A stretch of DNA of 64,000 bases from an uncultured Photobacterium sp. (lineage in GTDB: Bacteria; Pseudomonadota; Gammaproteobacteria; Enterobacterales; Vibrionaceae), in contig NZ_CANMZV010000002.1 in assembly GCF_947502415.1 (NCBI RefSeq), forward strand, positions 360,459-424,458. The letters run 5' to 3'. How positions within the stretch are numbered: the stretch's first letter is position 1; each line of letters starts with the position of its first letter. Below the pieces are notes generated by a model. That model had not been told where the DNA came from. It saw nothing but the letters and a program-made list of their open reading frames with translations, and made no database searches. This document shows, piece after piece, positions 16,142 to 25,235 of the stretch. The translations under genes and the position numbers were made by a program.

Positions 16142-16174
16142 AAGGCCGTATAGAGCATAGTTCTGTATGGCCTT
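16142..16174 (+). terminator. Hairpin between flp and the tad assembly genes
   Basis: AAGGCC at 16142-16147 pairs with GGCCTT at 16169-16174, extended inward by imperfect TA/AGA pairs. The following T-run is weak (TTGTTCG). It may stabilise the flp mRNA or partly stop transcription, lowering expression of the assembly genes relative to pilin. Confidence 0.5.
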
Positions 16175-16207
16175 GTTCGTAGCCCATCCTGAAATAAATG
16201 TTCGCTA

Positions 16208-16969
16208 ATGAATAGAAAAGTATTGTTTATTGCAATCGCTGCAATCCTGATGATGGGGATACTTTATATACAAAGTACCTTTGTGTCAGAGCCCCAGCAA
16301 ACAGCTGAAGTGATTGTACAGAAGGTTAATACCATCCAGTTAGTCAAAAAAGTGGCGAAATCATCACAAATCAAATCTAGCGATTATATTGTGGTGACCA
16401 TGGATGAAAATGAAGCCATTGAAAATGGTGTTCAAACAAACCTTGAGTCAGCAATTCAACCAGGTAGTTTATATCGCCATAACCTGGAGGCCGGGACATT
16501 TCTGAAAAATAGTGATGTCGCAAACTCTGGTGATGAAGACTATATTTTTCTATCGCTTCGTGATGATGAAGTTCCATATTATTATGAGGTATCTAACCCG
16601 GGCATTATTGGTGCTGTACCAATTAATGCTGGTGATGAAGTAAGCTTTGTTGTTACAACATCATCAGAGGAAAACATTAAAGAGCAAGGATACAGTGAAC
16701 TGGATAGCATTGTAAGCCGAATTATCATTAGCGGTGCAAAAGTCGTTAAAGTTAATGATTTTGAAACGAGTGAAGATGGTGACGTTAATTCAGGGTTCAA
16801 TCTTATTGTTGCTCTTAAGGTAAATGAAGTTTTGAAACTGGAAATGGCACAAAAAATTTCAGAAGTCAGCCTAGTTCCGTCGAATCTTTCACAGCACTTT
16901 ATTTCAATAAAAAGTAGTGACATTGTTGATGGCCTTCATGGTGTCAGAGAGTTACGTGCAGGTAGGTAA
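16208..16969 (+). CDS. rcpC: RcpC/CpaB-type tad pilus assembly protein
   Basis: The 253-residue protein has an N-terminal membrane anchor (VLFIAIAAILMMGILYI) and a periplasmic part with an SAF-like segment (KSSQIKSSDYIVV, then AIQPGSLYRHNLEAGTFLKNSDV), as in CpaB/RcpC proteins that link the Tad secretin to the periplasm. Its place between flp and the secretin gene supports the call. Sequence conservation in this family is low, so the symbol rests partly on position. The gap to the secretin gene is five bases. Confidence 0.8.
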   Translation: MNRKVLFIAIAAILMMGILYIQSTFVSEPQQTAEVIVQKVNTIQLVKKVAKSSQIKSSDYIVVTMDENEAIENGVQTNLESAIQPGSLYRHNLEAGTFLKNSDVANSGDEDYIFLSLRDDEVPYYYEVSNPGIIGAVPINAGDEVSFVVTTSSEENIKEQGYSELDSIVSRIIISGAKVVKVNDFETSEDGDVNSGFNLIVALKVNEVLKLEMAQKISEVSLVPSNLSQHFISIKSSDIVDGLHGVRELRAGR

Positions 16970-16974
16970 ACGTA

Positions 16975-18282
16975 ATGATTAAAAATGGATTGAAAAAAAT
17001 AGCTGTCCTTGCTGCTATGCTAGTTACATTAAATAATGCTTATGCTAGTGAACTATTCAGTATTGATAAAGGTGCGGCTAAAACAATAAAGGTGAGTCGG
17101 AAAATTGATACCGTATTTGTATCTGATCCGATGGTGGCTGATTATAAAGTGATTGATGATACCAAGGTCGTGGTATATGGGATAAGTACCGGTGATGCAT
17201 CAATCATTATTTATGATCGCGGCGGAAATGAAATTTATAATGCTGAACTGGTTATTAACAAAAGCCTGCGAGCAGTAAAGCAGATGCTGATTGCTAGATA
17301 TCCAGAAGAAAAGGTGACTATACATAACCTTGGAGATCAGATTGTATTGGACGGTATCGTGAGCAGCGAGGAGATTAAGACTCAAATCTACCGTACAGTC
17401 GGCGAAATGTTAAAAAAAGGTAAAACGGTAAACAAGTCAAAACTGGTTCAAGGCCTTAATTATACTGTGAATTATGATTATGACGGTATCATCAATAATT
17501 TGAAGGTATTAGCTACAGAACAGATTAATGTAAAGTTAACAGTTGCCGAAGTATCTAGCTCGTTCCTTTCTAAGTTGGGTGTGAAATACAGTGATATGTT
17601 TTCGTTCCCTGATGGAGGTAGCATTGTTCAGAATGTACTGGATTTTTCAGCCAAAGATATAGTCGCAATTATTTCGGCAAAAAATGACGATAAAATCGGT
17701 CAGGTGCTTGCAGAGCCAAATCTTTCAGTCATTTCAGGTGAAACGGCCAGCTTTCTTGTTGGTGGTGAAATACCACTTTCGGTACAAACTCGTGATGGTA
17801 CAACGATTATATATAAAGAGTACGGTATTAAGCTCTCTATGGTTGCCAAAGTAACGGACAGCGAAAATATACGTTTAACTATGCTTCCAGAAGTGAGTTC
17901 AATTGACCAAACCAGGATTTATTCAGACTTACCTACACTGAAAACTCGCAAGGCACAAACTACCGTTCAGTTGAAAGACGGGCAAAGTTTTGTATTGGCT
18001 GGATTATTGACAACAGAAGAGATGGAATCTCTGAGCAAAGTACCTTTCTTTGGGGATCTTCCACTTCTGGGCTCTATGTTTCGATATACCGAATCAAATA
18101 AAATCAAGACTGAATTGGTTATCGTCGCTACAGTAAATTTGGTAAATCCAGTGAAAAGCAAAAAAATAAAATTACCAAGTTACCATGCTACAAGTGATTT
18201 AGAACGACTATTCAATATTGATCTCTCAGGAATTCGTGATTCAGAACTTGAGCAAACTATTCAGGCTGGAGGGTTTAATTAA
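16975..18282 (+). CDS. rcpA: Tad secretin RcpA/CpaC
   Basis: The 435-residue protein has a signal peptide (to AYA, about residue 24), an N-terminal pilus-secretin domain (IDKGAAKTIKVSRKIDTVFVSDP), a BON-like segment, then the secretin domain from about 250, ending with VPFFGDLPLLGSMFR (about 353-367), the secretin hallmark. It forms the outer-membrane pore through which Flp pili pass. Its stop TAA overlaps the ATG of the next lipoprotein gene by one base, indicating translational coupling. Confidence 0.93.
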   Translation: MIKNGLKKIAVLAAMLVTLNNAYASELFSIDKGAAKTIKVSRKIDTVFVSDPMVADYKVIDDTKVVVYGISTGDASIIIYDRGGNEIYNAELVINKSLRAVKQMLIARYPEEKVTIHNLGDQIVLDGIVSSEEIKTQIYRTVGEMLKKGKTVNKSKLVQGLNYTVNYDYDGIINNLKVLATEQINVKLTVAEVSSSFLSKLGVKYSDMFSFPDGGSIVQNVLDFSAKDIVAIISAKNDDKIGQVLAEPNLSVISGETASFLVGGEIPLSVQTRDGTTIIYKEYGIKLSMVAKVTDSENIRLTMLPEVSSIDQTRIYSDLPTLKTRKAQTTVQLKDGQSFVLAGLLTTEEMESLSKVPFFGDLPLLGSMFRYTESNKIKTELVIVATVNLVNPVKSKKIKLPSYHATSDLERLFNIDLSGIRDSELEQTIQAGGFN

Positions 18283-18746
18283 TGCGACGATTAATTTGTT
18301 ATGTTTTGTTCGCTCTTATTATCAGTGGCTGTACATCACAAAGTGCTCATAACACGATAACAATGGATTCAGTTCAAGAGACGTTTGAATTTAATATTGT
18401 TGATGAGTCCACAGCCTTGATAAAAACGAAAAATTTTATCAGTGATGTTATCAAATCTAATGAATCGGTTGAGTTTGATATTTACTATAAACCTGTTTTA
18501 GGTTCGTTTTTAGAGCAGATAACTTTAGCAATGAATAAATTAGGTGTTAATAAAAAGAGTATAACTCCTATTGCGATCGAAGGTGATAATGAAAAAGATA
18601 TCGTTGTTATTGCTAAGTACACAGTGATCAGAGAAAAGGACTGCGGTGCAATAAATATATTCAATAAGGATGAGTATAACGTTGGGTGTTCTCTGGAATA
18701 CAACCGTAACCTTAGTTTTGTTAACCCTTTAGCATCTGTTGAGTAA
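18282..18746 (+). CDS. Small tad-locus lipoprotein, RcpB/CpaD position
   Basis: The 154-residue product has a lipoprotein signal (LFALIISGC, Cys17) and no membrane helices after it. It lies exactly where rcpB or cpaD lies in other tad loci, between secretin and tadZ, so it is probably the secretin pilot or accessory lipoprotein. Sequence similarity to RcpB/CpaD cannot be asserted by eye. It overlaps the secretin gene by one base and runs up to tadZ. Confidence 0.6.
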   Translation: MRRLICYVLFALIISGCTSQSAHNTITMDSVQETFEFNIVDESTALIKTKNFISDVIKSNESVEFDIYYKPVLGSFLEQITLAMNKLGVNKKSITPIAIEGDNEKDIVVIAKYTVIREKDCGAINIFNKDEYNVGCSLEYNRNLSFVNPLASVE

Positions 18747-18750
18747 TAAT

Positions 18751-19950
18751 ATGGATTTAGATAATTTATTTAAGTCATCGACAAATAGAGAAAGTAGTAA
18801 GGCTGAAATTGTTGATCTGATTGTCTCTGAGGACAAAGCTTTTGTTGATTCAGTAAAAGAGCTTTATGCAATTGAAGGTTTCCATGAACCTATTCATATG
18901 AAGAATATTCATAATGAAGATGAGTTGAATGAGATAAAACAGAAAATCCGTAATGTGATATTAGATTTTCGCTCAGTTAATGACATCGTTGCCGATGTTA
19001 ATGATATCGCTACCCAGCTAGATGTTGATATTAATATTATTACCGTGAGTAACCTTGACTCGATTAAGGTGAAAAATCAGGTATTGGCTCTTGGTGCTAA
19101 TTATGTACTGTTGGATGAAGAGCTGAATGAACTGCTCGCCGCAATTCTTTCATTAAATGGCAGTAAGGAACAGACGGCACATAAGAAAACTCGGATAGCT
19201 AAACGGGTTTTGTTTTTGGGATCTAAGGGAGGAATAGGTCTTTCAGCGATAACCTCATTATTGGCACATACATTATCTGAAGGTGCTAATTTGAAAACGC
19301 TGCTGGTAGATCATGATTCAGGCGCTCTTAATTCTGACATGTTTCTGGCCATAAAAGGGTTAAAAGTAAGGCAAACAAGCTCGGATATTACCGAGCGAGA
19401 CATTGATAGTGCTATTGCCCGAACATATACCAATAAAGCACGAGAAAAGCTTGATTATTTGATGTTGGAAAAACACGGTGAAGGTTTTAGCCTGCACAGT
19501 CAAACGCTGTATAACTTGTCGCAACAGTTAGTCGATGAATACAACTTTATTATTGATGCAATGCCACTGAGTAGTTTCGATCAACTTAACGGTTCAGAGA
19601 TGCAGGAAAAGTATCACCGGATTTTTGTTGTCTGTGAACAGTCAGTGTCGTCACTTCGTGCATATAACGCATTGAAGCGAAAATTGGGTAAAACACCTCA
19701 TCAATTAGTTTTTAGCCAAACGCGTCCGGCAAAGGATTATGTGATCCCGCTTGATAACGCAAAAGTAAGAATTAAGCAGAAGGATACAATAGATATTGGG
19801 TATGAGCCGGGATTAGAAAAAATCTTTGTTCATGAAGGGCCTGTTGGTGTTATGAACACCAAGTTTTCCGATCCTATTCGTACTATTGTTGCCAGCCTTA
19901 CCGGTAAAACCATTGTTCGTAAAAAACGTTTTAAACTGTTTAGCAAATGA
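18751..19950 (+). CDS. tadZ: TadZ/CpaE-type pole-localising ATPase with altered P-loop
   Basis: ATG at 18751 is preferred over a TTG at 18739 inside the previous gene; neither has a strong ribosome site. The 399-residue protein has a receiver-like N-terminal domain without clear phosphorylation residues, then a ParA/MinD-like ATPase domain from about 150. Its deviant Walker A reads GSKGGIGLSA: the signature Lys of KGG is kept but the usual phosphate-binding GKT is GLS. TadZ proteins place the Tad machine at the cell pole, and atypical P-loops are known in the family. It overlaps tadA by one codon. Confidence 0.82.
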   Translation: MDLDNLFKSSTNRESSKAEIVDLIVSEDKAFVDSVKELYAIEGFHEPIHMKNIHNEDELNEIKQKIRNVILDFRSVNDIVADVNDIATQLDVDINIITVSNLDSIKVKNQVLALGANYVLLDEELNELLAAILSLNGSKEQTAHKKTRIAKRVLFLGSKGGIGLSAITSLLAHTLSEGANLKTLLVDHDSGALNSDMFLAIKGLKVRQTSSDITERDIDSAIARTYTNKAREKLDYLMLEKHGEGFSLHSQTLYNLSQQLVDEYNFIIDAMPLSSFDQLNGSEMQEKYHRIFVVCEQSVSSLRAYNALKRKLGKTPHQLVFSQTRPAKDYVIPLDNAKVRIKQKDTIDIGYEPGLEKIFVHEGPVGVMNTKFSDPIRTIVASLTGKTIVRKKRFKLFSK

Positions 19951-21212
19951 ACCAATTCAAACGCATTTATATTGAAATTCGCGACGAGATTTTCGACGCT
20001 CTTGATGCTTCCAGCCTAGTAGAGATCAACAATAGCGACCTTGAAGCCCAATTAAAAGATTCTGTAAATTTGCTTATTGATCGAAAGCAATTACAGGTCT
20101 CCAATGTGCAGAGGTTGGAATTGGTTAAGGCTCTGTTGGCTGAATTGAAAGGGTTAGGTCCACTTCAGGCTCTTGTCGATAATGATGATATATCCGATAT
20201 CATGATTAACGGGCCGTCGGATATTTTTGTTGAGATTGGCGGTAAAGTCGAAAAATCACCAATACAGTTCGTTAATGAAAAGCAGTTGAATACTATCGCA
20301 AAGCGGATTGCTTCTAATGTAGGTCGACGGATTGATGAGTCTAAACCATTGTGTGATGCCCGCCTTGAAGATGGTAGCCGAGTTAATATTGTCATTCCGC
20401 CGTTAGCAATTGATGGTACGTCAATCTCGATACGTAAATTTAAAGAACATAAGATCAAGTTGGAAAACCTGGTTGAATTTGGTGCGATGTCAGTTGATAT
20501 GGCGAAAGTCATCTCTATTGCGAGTCATTGTAAGTGCAATATTCTTATTTCAGGTGGTACTGGCTCAGGGAAAACAACGTTACTTAATGCTATGTCTGGT
20601 TTTGTTGGTCATGGTGAGCGTATTGTTACGATTGAAGATGCTGCCGAATTGCAACTCCAGCAGCCCCATATTGTTCGTTTGGAAACCCGTGAGGCCAGTA
20701 TTGAAGGTACTGGCGCAATATCAGCTCGAGAGTTAGTGATCAATGCCCTTCGTATGCGACCAGATCGTATTATTGTCGGGGAATGTCGTGGCGCTGAAGC
20801 GTTCGAGATGCTTCAGGCAATGAATACCGGACATGATGGTTCAATGTCGACACTTCACGCTAACACACCTCGTGATGCAGTTGCTCGTGTTGAAAGCATG
20901 GTGATGATGGCGACCAGTAGCCTGCCGCTTGAGGCTATACGCCGGACAATTGTTAGCGCTGTTGATTTAATTGTTCAGGTTAGGCGTTTGCATGATGGAA
21001 GCCGTAAGGTGATGTTTATCTCGGAAGTCGTCGGCCTTGAAGGCGACAACGTGGTGCTTGAAGATATTTTCCGTTTTGATAATCAAGGTAATACTGAAGA
21101 TGGAAAAGTAAAAGGAGTATTTAAAACTCCAGGCTTGTCATCTCGTTCGATCATTTATGAACGAGCAAAATTCTTTGGCCTTGAAGGCACAGTACGGGAG
21201 ATATTTACATGA
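19947..21212 (+). CDS. tadA: Tad secretion/assembly ATPase TadA (CpaF)
   Basis: The 421-residue cytosolic ATPase has a CpaF N-domain, then the core: Walker [14 protein letters not shown] near residues 203-215, [11 protein letters not shown] (Asp box), the His/Walker B region [12 protein letters not shown] and [11 protein letters not shown]. It powers pilus polymerisation as a hexamer at the inner membrane with TadB and TadC. ATGA overlaps couple it to tadZ before and tadB after. Confidence 0.96.
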   Translation: MNQFKRIYIEIRDEIFDALDASSLVEINNSDLEAQLKDSVNLLIDRKQLQVSNVQRLELVKALLAELKGLGPLQALVDNDDISDIMINGPSDIFVEIGGKVEKSPIQFVNEKQLNTIAKRIASNVGRRIDESKPLCDARLEDGSRVNIVIPPLAIDGTSISIRKFKEHKIKLENLVEFGAMSVDMAKVISIASHCKCNILISGGTGSGKTTLLNAMSGFVGHGERIVTIEDAAELQLQQPHIVRLETREASIEGTGAISARELVINALRMRPDRIIVGECRGAEAFEMLQAMNTGHDGSMSTLHANTPRDAVARVESMVMMATSSLPLEAIRRTIVSAVDLIVQVRRLHDGSRKVMFISEVVGLEGDNVVLEDIFRFDNQGNTEDGKVKGVFKTPGLSSRSIIYERAKFFGLEGTVREIFT

Positions 21213-22123
21213 TGCTATTTATGGTAGTCGTTATATCTATTCTTCTAGTGTTATTTTTTTTCTCCGAGAGAAAAACAAAAAAGACAATCGATACTTTTAT
21301 CGAGTTTGAAGGTGAGTTTGAAGGTGTAAAGGGCGTTAAGTCAGTTATCGACGCCGAAAAGTTTGATATCTCTTTTAAATATAAGATAAAAGAGTTTGTT
21401 AACTCGCTGAAGGCGGACTTGTCTCCAAATATTGCGACTAAGTTAATATTGTTTTTTGTGGGAAGTGCTGTATTTATTTATGGTGTGAACTACTTTTTGT
21501 TTAGGCAAAACATTTTGCATTGTTTGGCAATCGGTCAGCCAGTATTGTTGATTGCATTTATGGTTAAGTTGAGACAAATGCGTAAAGCACGTTTTCAAAA
21601 TAACTTCCCTGATGCACTTAATATCTTATCTGGGGCGCTTTCAGCTGGACAAAGTATTGTTCATGCGTTCGAATATGTTGGAACACAACTAGACAATGAA
21701 GTAGGTGCTGAATTTAGATACATGTCAGAGCGTTTATTAATAGGTGAAGATCCTGATGAGGTTTTAGCTCGAAGTAGTTCAACGTTTCCATATATAGAGT
21801 ACTTCTTTTTTGCTTCTACAATACGACTAAATCTCAGTCGAGGTGGACAGTTAAAGGACATTATTGCCCGTATTAACCGTATTATGTTCGAATCTCGAGC
21901 CTTGGATAAAAAGAAGTTTGCATTGACATCTGAAGCGCGTGGATCAGCTAAAATCATTGCATTTCTACCTGTTATTTTTTTGTTAATACTTCGATTTACG
22001 AGCCCTGAAAATTATAACTTTGTTATGTTCGAAGAAGGTGGTAAAGGGATATTTTACTACGTGCTATTTAGTGAGCTGTTTGGATTCTTTTGTATATCTA
22101 TGATATTACGTGGAGTAGGGTAA
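21209..22123 (+). CDS. tadB: Tad inner-membrane platform protein TadB
   Basis: The 304-residue protein has an N-terminal helix, a pair of central hydrophobic segments near 85-115, a cytosolic T2SSF/GspF-type domain (NNFPDALNILSGALSAGQSI, about 135-155) and two C-terminal helices. It is one of the two platform proteins of the Tad machine. The ATG overlaps the TGA of tadA; a second ATG follows directly, so the exact first residue is uncertain. Confidence 0.88.
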   Translation: MMLFMVVVISILLVLFFFSERKTKKTIDTFIEFEGEFEGVKGVKSVIDAEKFDISFKYKIKEFVNSLKADLSPNIATKLILFFVGSAVFIYGVNYFLFRQNILHCLAIGQPVLLIAFMVKLRQMRKARFQNNFPDALNILSGALSAGQSIVHAFEYVGTQLDNEVGAEFRYMSERLLIGEDPDEVLARSSSTFPYIEYFFFASTIRLNLSRGGQLKDIIARINRIMFESRALDKKKFALTSEARGSAKIIAFLPVIFLLILRFTSPENYNFVMFEEGGKGIFYYVLFSELFGFFCISMILRGVG

Positions 22124-22125
22124 TA

Positions 22126-22998
22126 ATGTTAAATGACGTTAGTATACTGTTCCTGATTATTAGTTTTGCTTGTTCATTAGGAATTGCTGCACTAATTATG
22201 ATGTTATCAGATGGTCTTAAGGCCAGAATGAACATTAATAAAATAGTCGGTACGCCAGAAGAAGATAAAAAGCGAATGAAAGTATTGATGAGAATCGTTG
22301 ATACTTTCAGCTTTAATCATGAAGAGAATCGAAAAAAACTAATTTCTGCGGGTATCTATAGTGAATTTATAGCCAAAAGTTACTATTTGTTTAAAATTAT
22401 CCCTTTTTCTATTGCTTTCATTGTGATTACTTGGCTATTTATTGCCGGCAAATTCGAACTGGATAAATACGTCCTTTATCTTTCTTTGGCTACGATGTTC
22501 TTTTTGCTTGCACTGGATATGTTTGTTGGAGCTAGAGCCAAAAAGATCACTAAGCGGGTTAGTGGCCGATTACCTTTTTTACTCGATCTGATGAATGTCT
22601 GTGTACATACCGGTATGACGATTGAATCTAGCCTTGATTACTTAGCGAAAGAAATCAGTACTGTTGATCAGAATTTAGCTTACGCTGTAAAAATGACAGT
22701 GGAACGTTCGCGTTTAGTTGGGATTGAAAAGGCAATAAATGAGTTTGTAGAGTTAGTTCCTACGAGTGAAGCACAGAGCTTTGCGATGACCTTGACTCAA
22801 AGCTTACAGTATGGCTCATCAGTAGGCCCTGTTCTTTCCTCTTTGGCTAGCGATATTCGAGAAATTAACATCATGGAATTGGAAGAAAAAATAGGGAAGT
22901 TGGGCGCTCAAATGTCAATTCCGCTTATTGTTTTTATTATGGTTCCAATCGTTGTTCTTATTGCTGCACCAGGGATTGTAAGGATGTTCAATGCATAA
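22126..22998 (+). CDS. tadC: Tad inner-membrane platform protein TadC
   Basis: The start at 22126 follows GGAGTAGGG two bases after tadB ends and begins a hydrophobic helix; a longer frame from 22090 would overlap tadB. The 290-residue protein has the GspF-type domain with RLPFLLDLMNVCVHTGMTIESSL (read across about 155-178) and a closing helix (PLIVFIMVPIVVLIAAPGIV). It pairs with TadB as platform for TadA. Its end overlaps tadD by eight bases. Confidence 0.9.
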   Translation: MLNDVSILFLIISFACSLGIAALIMMLSDGLKARMNINKIVGTPEEDKKRMKVLMRIVDTFSFNHEENRKKLISAGIYSEFIAKSYYLFKIIPFSIAFIVITWLFIAGKFELDKYVLYLSLATMFFLLALDMFVGARAKKITKRVSGRLPFLLDLMNVCVHTGMTIESSLDYLAKEISTVDQNLAYAVKMTVERSRLVGIEKAINEFVELVPTSEAQSFAMTLTQSLQYGSSVGPVLSSLASDIREINIMELEEKIGKLGAQMSIPLIVFIMVPIVVLIAAPGIVRMFNA

Positions 22999-24175
22999 TA
23001 ATTTAAAAGTTGTCATTCCAATTGTTTTTGCTTTATCAGGTTGTGTATCAACAGGGGGAGCAAATAGTGAGCTCGAAAGTAAAGAGAGCTTGTTGATTAG
23101 TTCTAATGAAACAGCTCAATTGGTGCAGTTTTATAAAGATAACTTGAAAGAAAATGCTAGCTATAAATTAAAGTTGGTTCAGGTTTATCTTGACTTGAAG
23201 GATGTAAAATCTGCTGAACTATATTCAAGTACCTTCGATGAAGATGATTACGAAAAGCCTGAATATCTTTATACCATGGCTAAAATGAATTATTTGAAGC
23301 ATGAATATAGTAAAACGACAGAATTACTAGAACAATTTCGAGATGCATCTGGCGATGAACGTCGATATTTCTTCTTGAGCGGGAAGGTATTCGCTGAACA
23401 AGGACTATATGAAAAATCAATTTCAGCATTTGAGAGAAGCCGACAGCTCGGTATGCCTGACAACAATATAAAAAACAATATTGCGGTTGTAAAGATTATG
23501 CGGCATGACTTTAGCAGTGCTGTGAAAATTCTTTATGATTTATATCTACAGACACCGAATGATTCAAAGCTTCGTTCTAATTTGATTCTTGCCTCGGTAA
23601 AGGCTGGCAGAAACGATATTGCACTAGATGCATTAAAAGATATATACAATGATGAGCAAGCAAGAGAACAGTTAGAGAAGTTACGAGGTAGCTTAATTGT
23701 TCAAGAGCAGCAAACTGAATCAAGTAATGTTGTAGAAAATAAACCTGATGATAGTCAAAGTGTTGGCCAAAAAGCTAGTAAACAAAATGTAGATTTGAAG
23801 TCGTCAGAAGTACAAAAACAGGAAAAAACGAAGGCACTAACTAAAGTCACACAATCTACTGACAAACCAAAATCAAGAAAGAGTTCACAACAAAAAACAA
23901 AAAAAATAGTACTTAATCCACATAAAAAGAACACTACTGTGGAGCATATTTATCGTATTCAAGTCTTAGCTACTTATAACGTGATTACACCAGAACACCT
24001 TAACTACCTGAAATCGAATTATGGGGCAGTTTATTCTTATACCACTGATTTATGGAACCGTTACTGTGTTGGAGAGTTCAATAATCTTGAAAGAGCTAAA
24101 GCATATATGGCTGATATGAATATCAAGGGTGTATTTGTTGTTGAGCATACGAATAAAAGGTACATCAAGTTATGA
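22991..24175 (+). CDS. tadD: TadD-like TPR lipoprotein with SPOR-like C-terminus
   Basis: A lipoprotein signal (VFALSGC, Cys17) is followed by TPR-like helices from about 50 to 230, the TadD pattern of a periplasmic or outer-membrane assembly factor. A Lys/Gln/Ser-rich linker (about 235-315) leads to a C-terminal 75-residue domain (YRIQVLATY... RYCVGEFNNLERAKAYM) that resembles the peptidoglycan-binding SPOR fold. That fusion is unusual for TadD. The gene overlaps tadC and tadE by a few bases. Confidence 0.75.
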   Translation: MHNNLKVVIPIVFALSGCVSTGGANSELESKESLLISSNETAQLVQFYKDNLKENASYKLKLVQVYLDLKDVKSAELYSSTFDEDDYEKPEYLYTMAKMNYLKHEYSKTTELLEQFRDASGDERRYFFLSGKVFAEQGLYEKSISAFERSRQLGMPDNNIKNNIAVVKIMRHDFSSAVKILYDLYLQTPNDSKLRSNLILASVKAGRNDIALDALKDIYNDEQAREQLEKLRGSLIVQEQQTESSNVVENKPDDSQSVGQKASKQNVDLKSSEVQKQEKTKALTKVTQSTDKPKSRKSSQQKTKKIVLNPHKKNTTVEHIYRIQVLATYNVITPEHLNYLKSNYGAVYSYTTDLWNRYCVGEFNNLERAKAYMADMNIKGVFVVEHTNKRYIKL

Positions 24176-24696
24176 AAAAACAACAAGGCTCGGTTGCCGT
24201 TGAGGCTGCTTTAGGATTGCCTGTTTTGATTTTGGTGATTTTTTCTTGGTTTGATTTGTGCCTGATGAACTATGCGATGGGAGTTGCTGATCACGCAATC
24301 ACAATGGCTGTAAGTGAAACAAAAAAAGCAGGAAAGGCGGACGGTACAGTTAGTGCAAATTATGTTAAAAAATTAGTACAAGCATTAGAAGATGGTGGTG
24401 GTGTTTTATGGCCGACAGTTATTCAAAAAGAAAGTGTCAAAGGCAATATCTATTATTTTCGTGATTATGAATCGTTAAAAAGCTGTAGTGCAGATAACCG
24501 CTCATTGGATGAATGTCGCTTTGCATCTAAGAGACCGAAGAATATGCCGATTGCTATTTATCAGCTTTCATACAATTTTAAACCGATGTTTAATATATAT
24601 ATTCCGCCTGTGGCAGTTAGCAGAGAATTTATTGCTATACAGGAATATGAGCGATGTAAGTTTAAAATTGGTCCGGGAGCAAGTTGTGCGTCGTAA
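24172..24696 (+). CDS. tadE: TadE-like pseudopilin
   Basis: The 174-residue protein begins MKKQQG^SVAVEAALGLPVLILV, a TadE prepilin-like signal with Glu at +5, followed by a periplasmic domain with Cys residues. TadE-type minor pilins are cleaved by TadV and needed for pilus assembly. ATGA overlap with tadD; it overlaps the start of the next gene by 50 bases. Confidence 0.82.
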   Translation: MKKQQGSVAVEAALGLPVLILVIFSWFDLCLMNYAMGVADHAITMAVSETKKAGKADGTVSANYVKKLVQALEDGGGVLWPTVIQKESVKGNIYYFRDYESLKSCSADNRSLDECRFASKRPKNMPIAIYQLSYNFKPMFNIYIPPVAVSREFIAIQEYERCKFKIGPGASCAS

Positions 24697-25234
24697 GCAA
24701 AATGGATCGTTTACTGTTGAGTTGGCAATCATATTAGTGTTTGTTTCAATGGCATTTCACTTTCAAATAAACAATTCAATAGCCATTTCAACGAAAGGTA
24801 AATTAGATCGTCTTTCTTATTCATTAGTTAATATTTTGTCTGAACGTAGACAGTTATTTAATGATGAAGGTGATATGTGTTCTGACAGAAGAAAATGTTC
24901 AGCTGTACTTGATGATATGCTTGATATTGCTAAAGCATCTCTAGGACGAACGTCTGGTGAATTTAATCCTGATAAACTTGGAATTAGAATTGAAGAGCTT
25001 CGGAAGGAAAAATCGAATAAGTTTTATACTGTTCGTACGGCAGGAAGTTTAGATGGCTGTAACTTGCCTTCCATTCAAAATAATACAAGCTTGTTACCTA
25101 AAACATCAAGAAATCGTCACTTACCGATGTATCAGGTAACACTCTGTTATGAAACACCATTTAATGTAACAGGGATAGCTGATGGTAATTTGATGCGGGT
25201 CGTTTCATCTTCATTTACTTATGCGAGGATATAA
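24647..25234 (+). CDS. tadF: TadF-like pseudopilin
   Basis: The ATG at 24647 has AGGA just before it; the frame is open much further upstream but there it only shadows tadE. The 195-residue protein has VRRKQNG^SFTVELAIILVFVSMAF, a pseudopilin-type signal, and a Cys-bearing periplasmic region. Its position after tadE supports TadF. It overlaps tadE, a common arrangement of these coupled genes. Confidence 0.75.
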   Translation: MSDVSLKLVREQVVRRKQNGSFTVELAIILVFVSMAFHFQINNSIAISTKGKLDRLSYSLVNILSERRQLFNDEGDMCSDRRKCSAVLDDMLDIAKASLGRTSGEFNPDKLGIRIEELRKEKSNKFYTVRTAGSLDGCNLPSIQNNTSLLPKTSRNRHLPMYQVTLCYETPFNVTGIADGNLMRVVSSSFTYARI

Positions 25235-25235
25235 T

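Noticed and set aside
24488..24646. Upstream extension of the TadF-like protein
   Set aside because: It only shadows tadE in another frame; the pseudopilin signal begins after the ATG at 24647.
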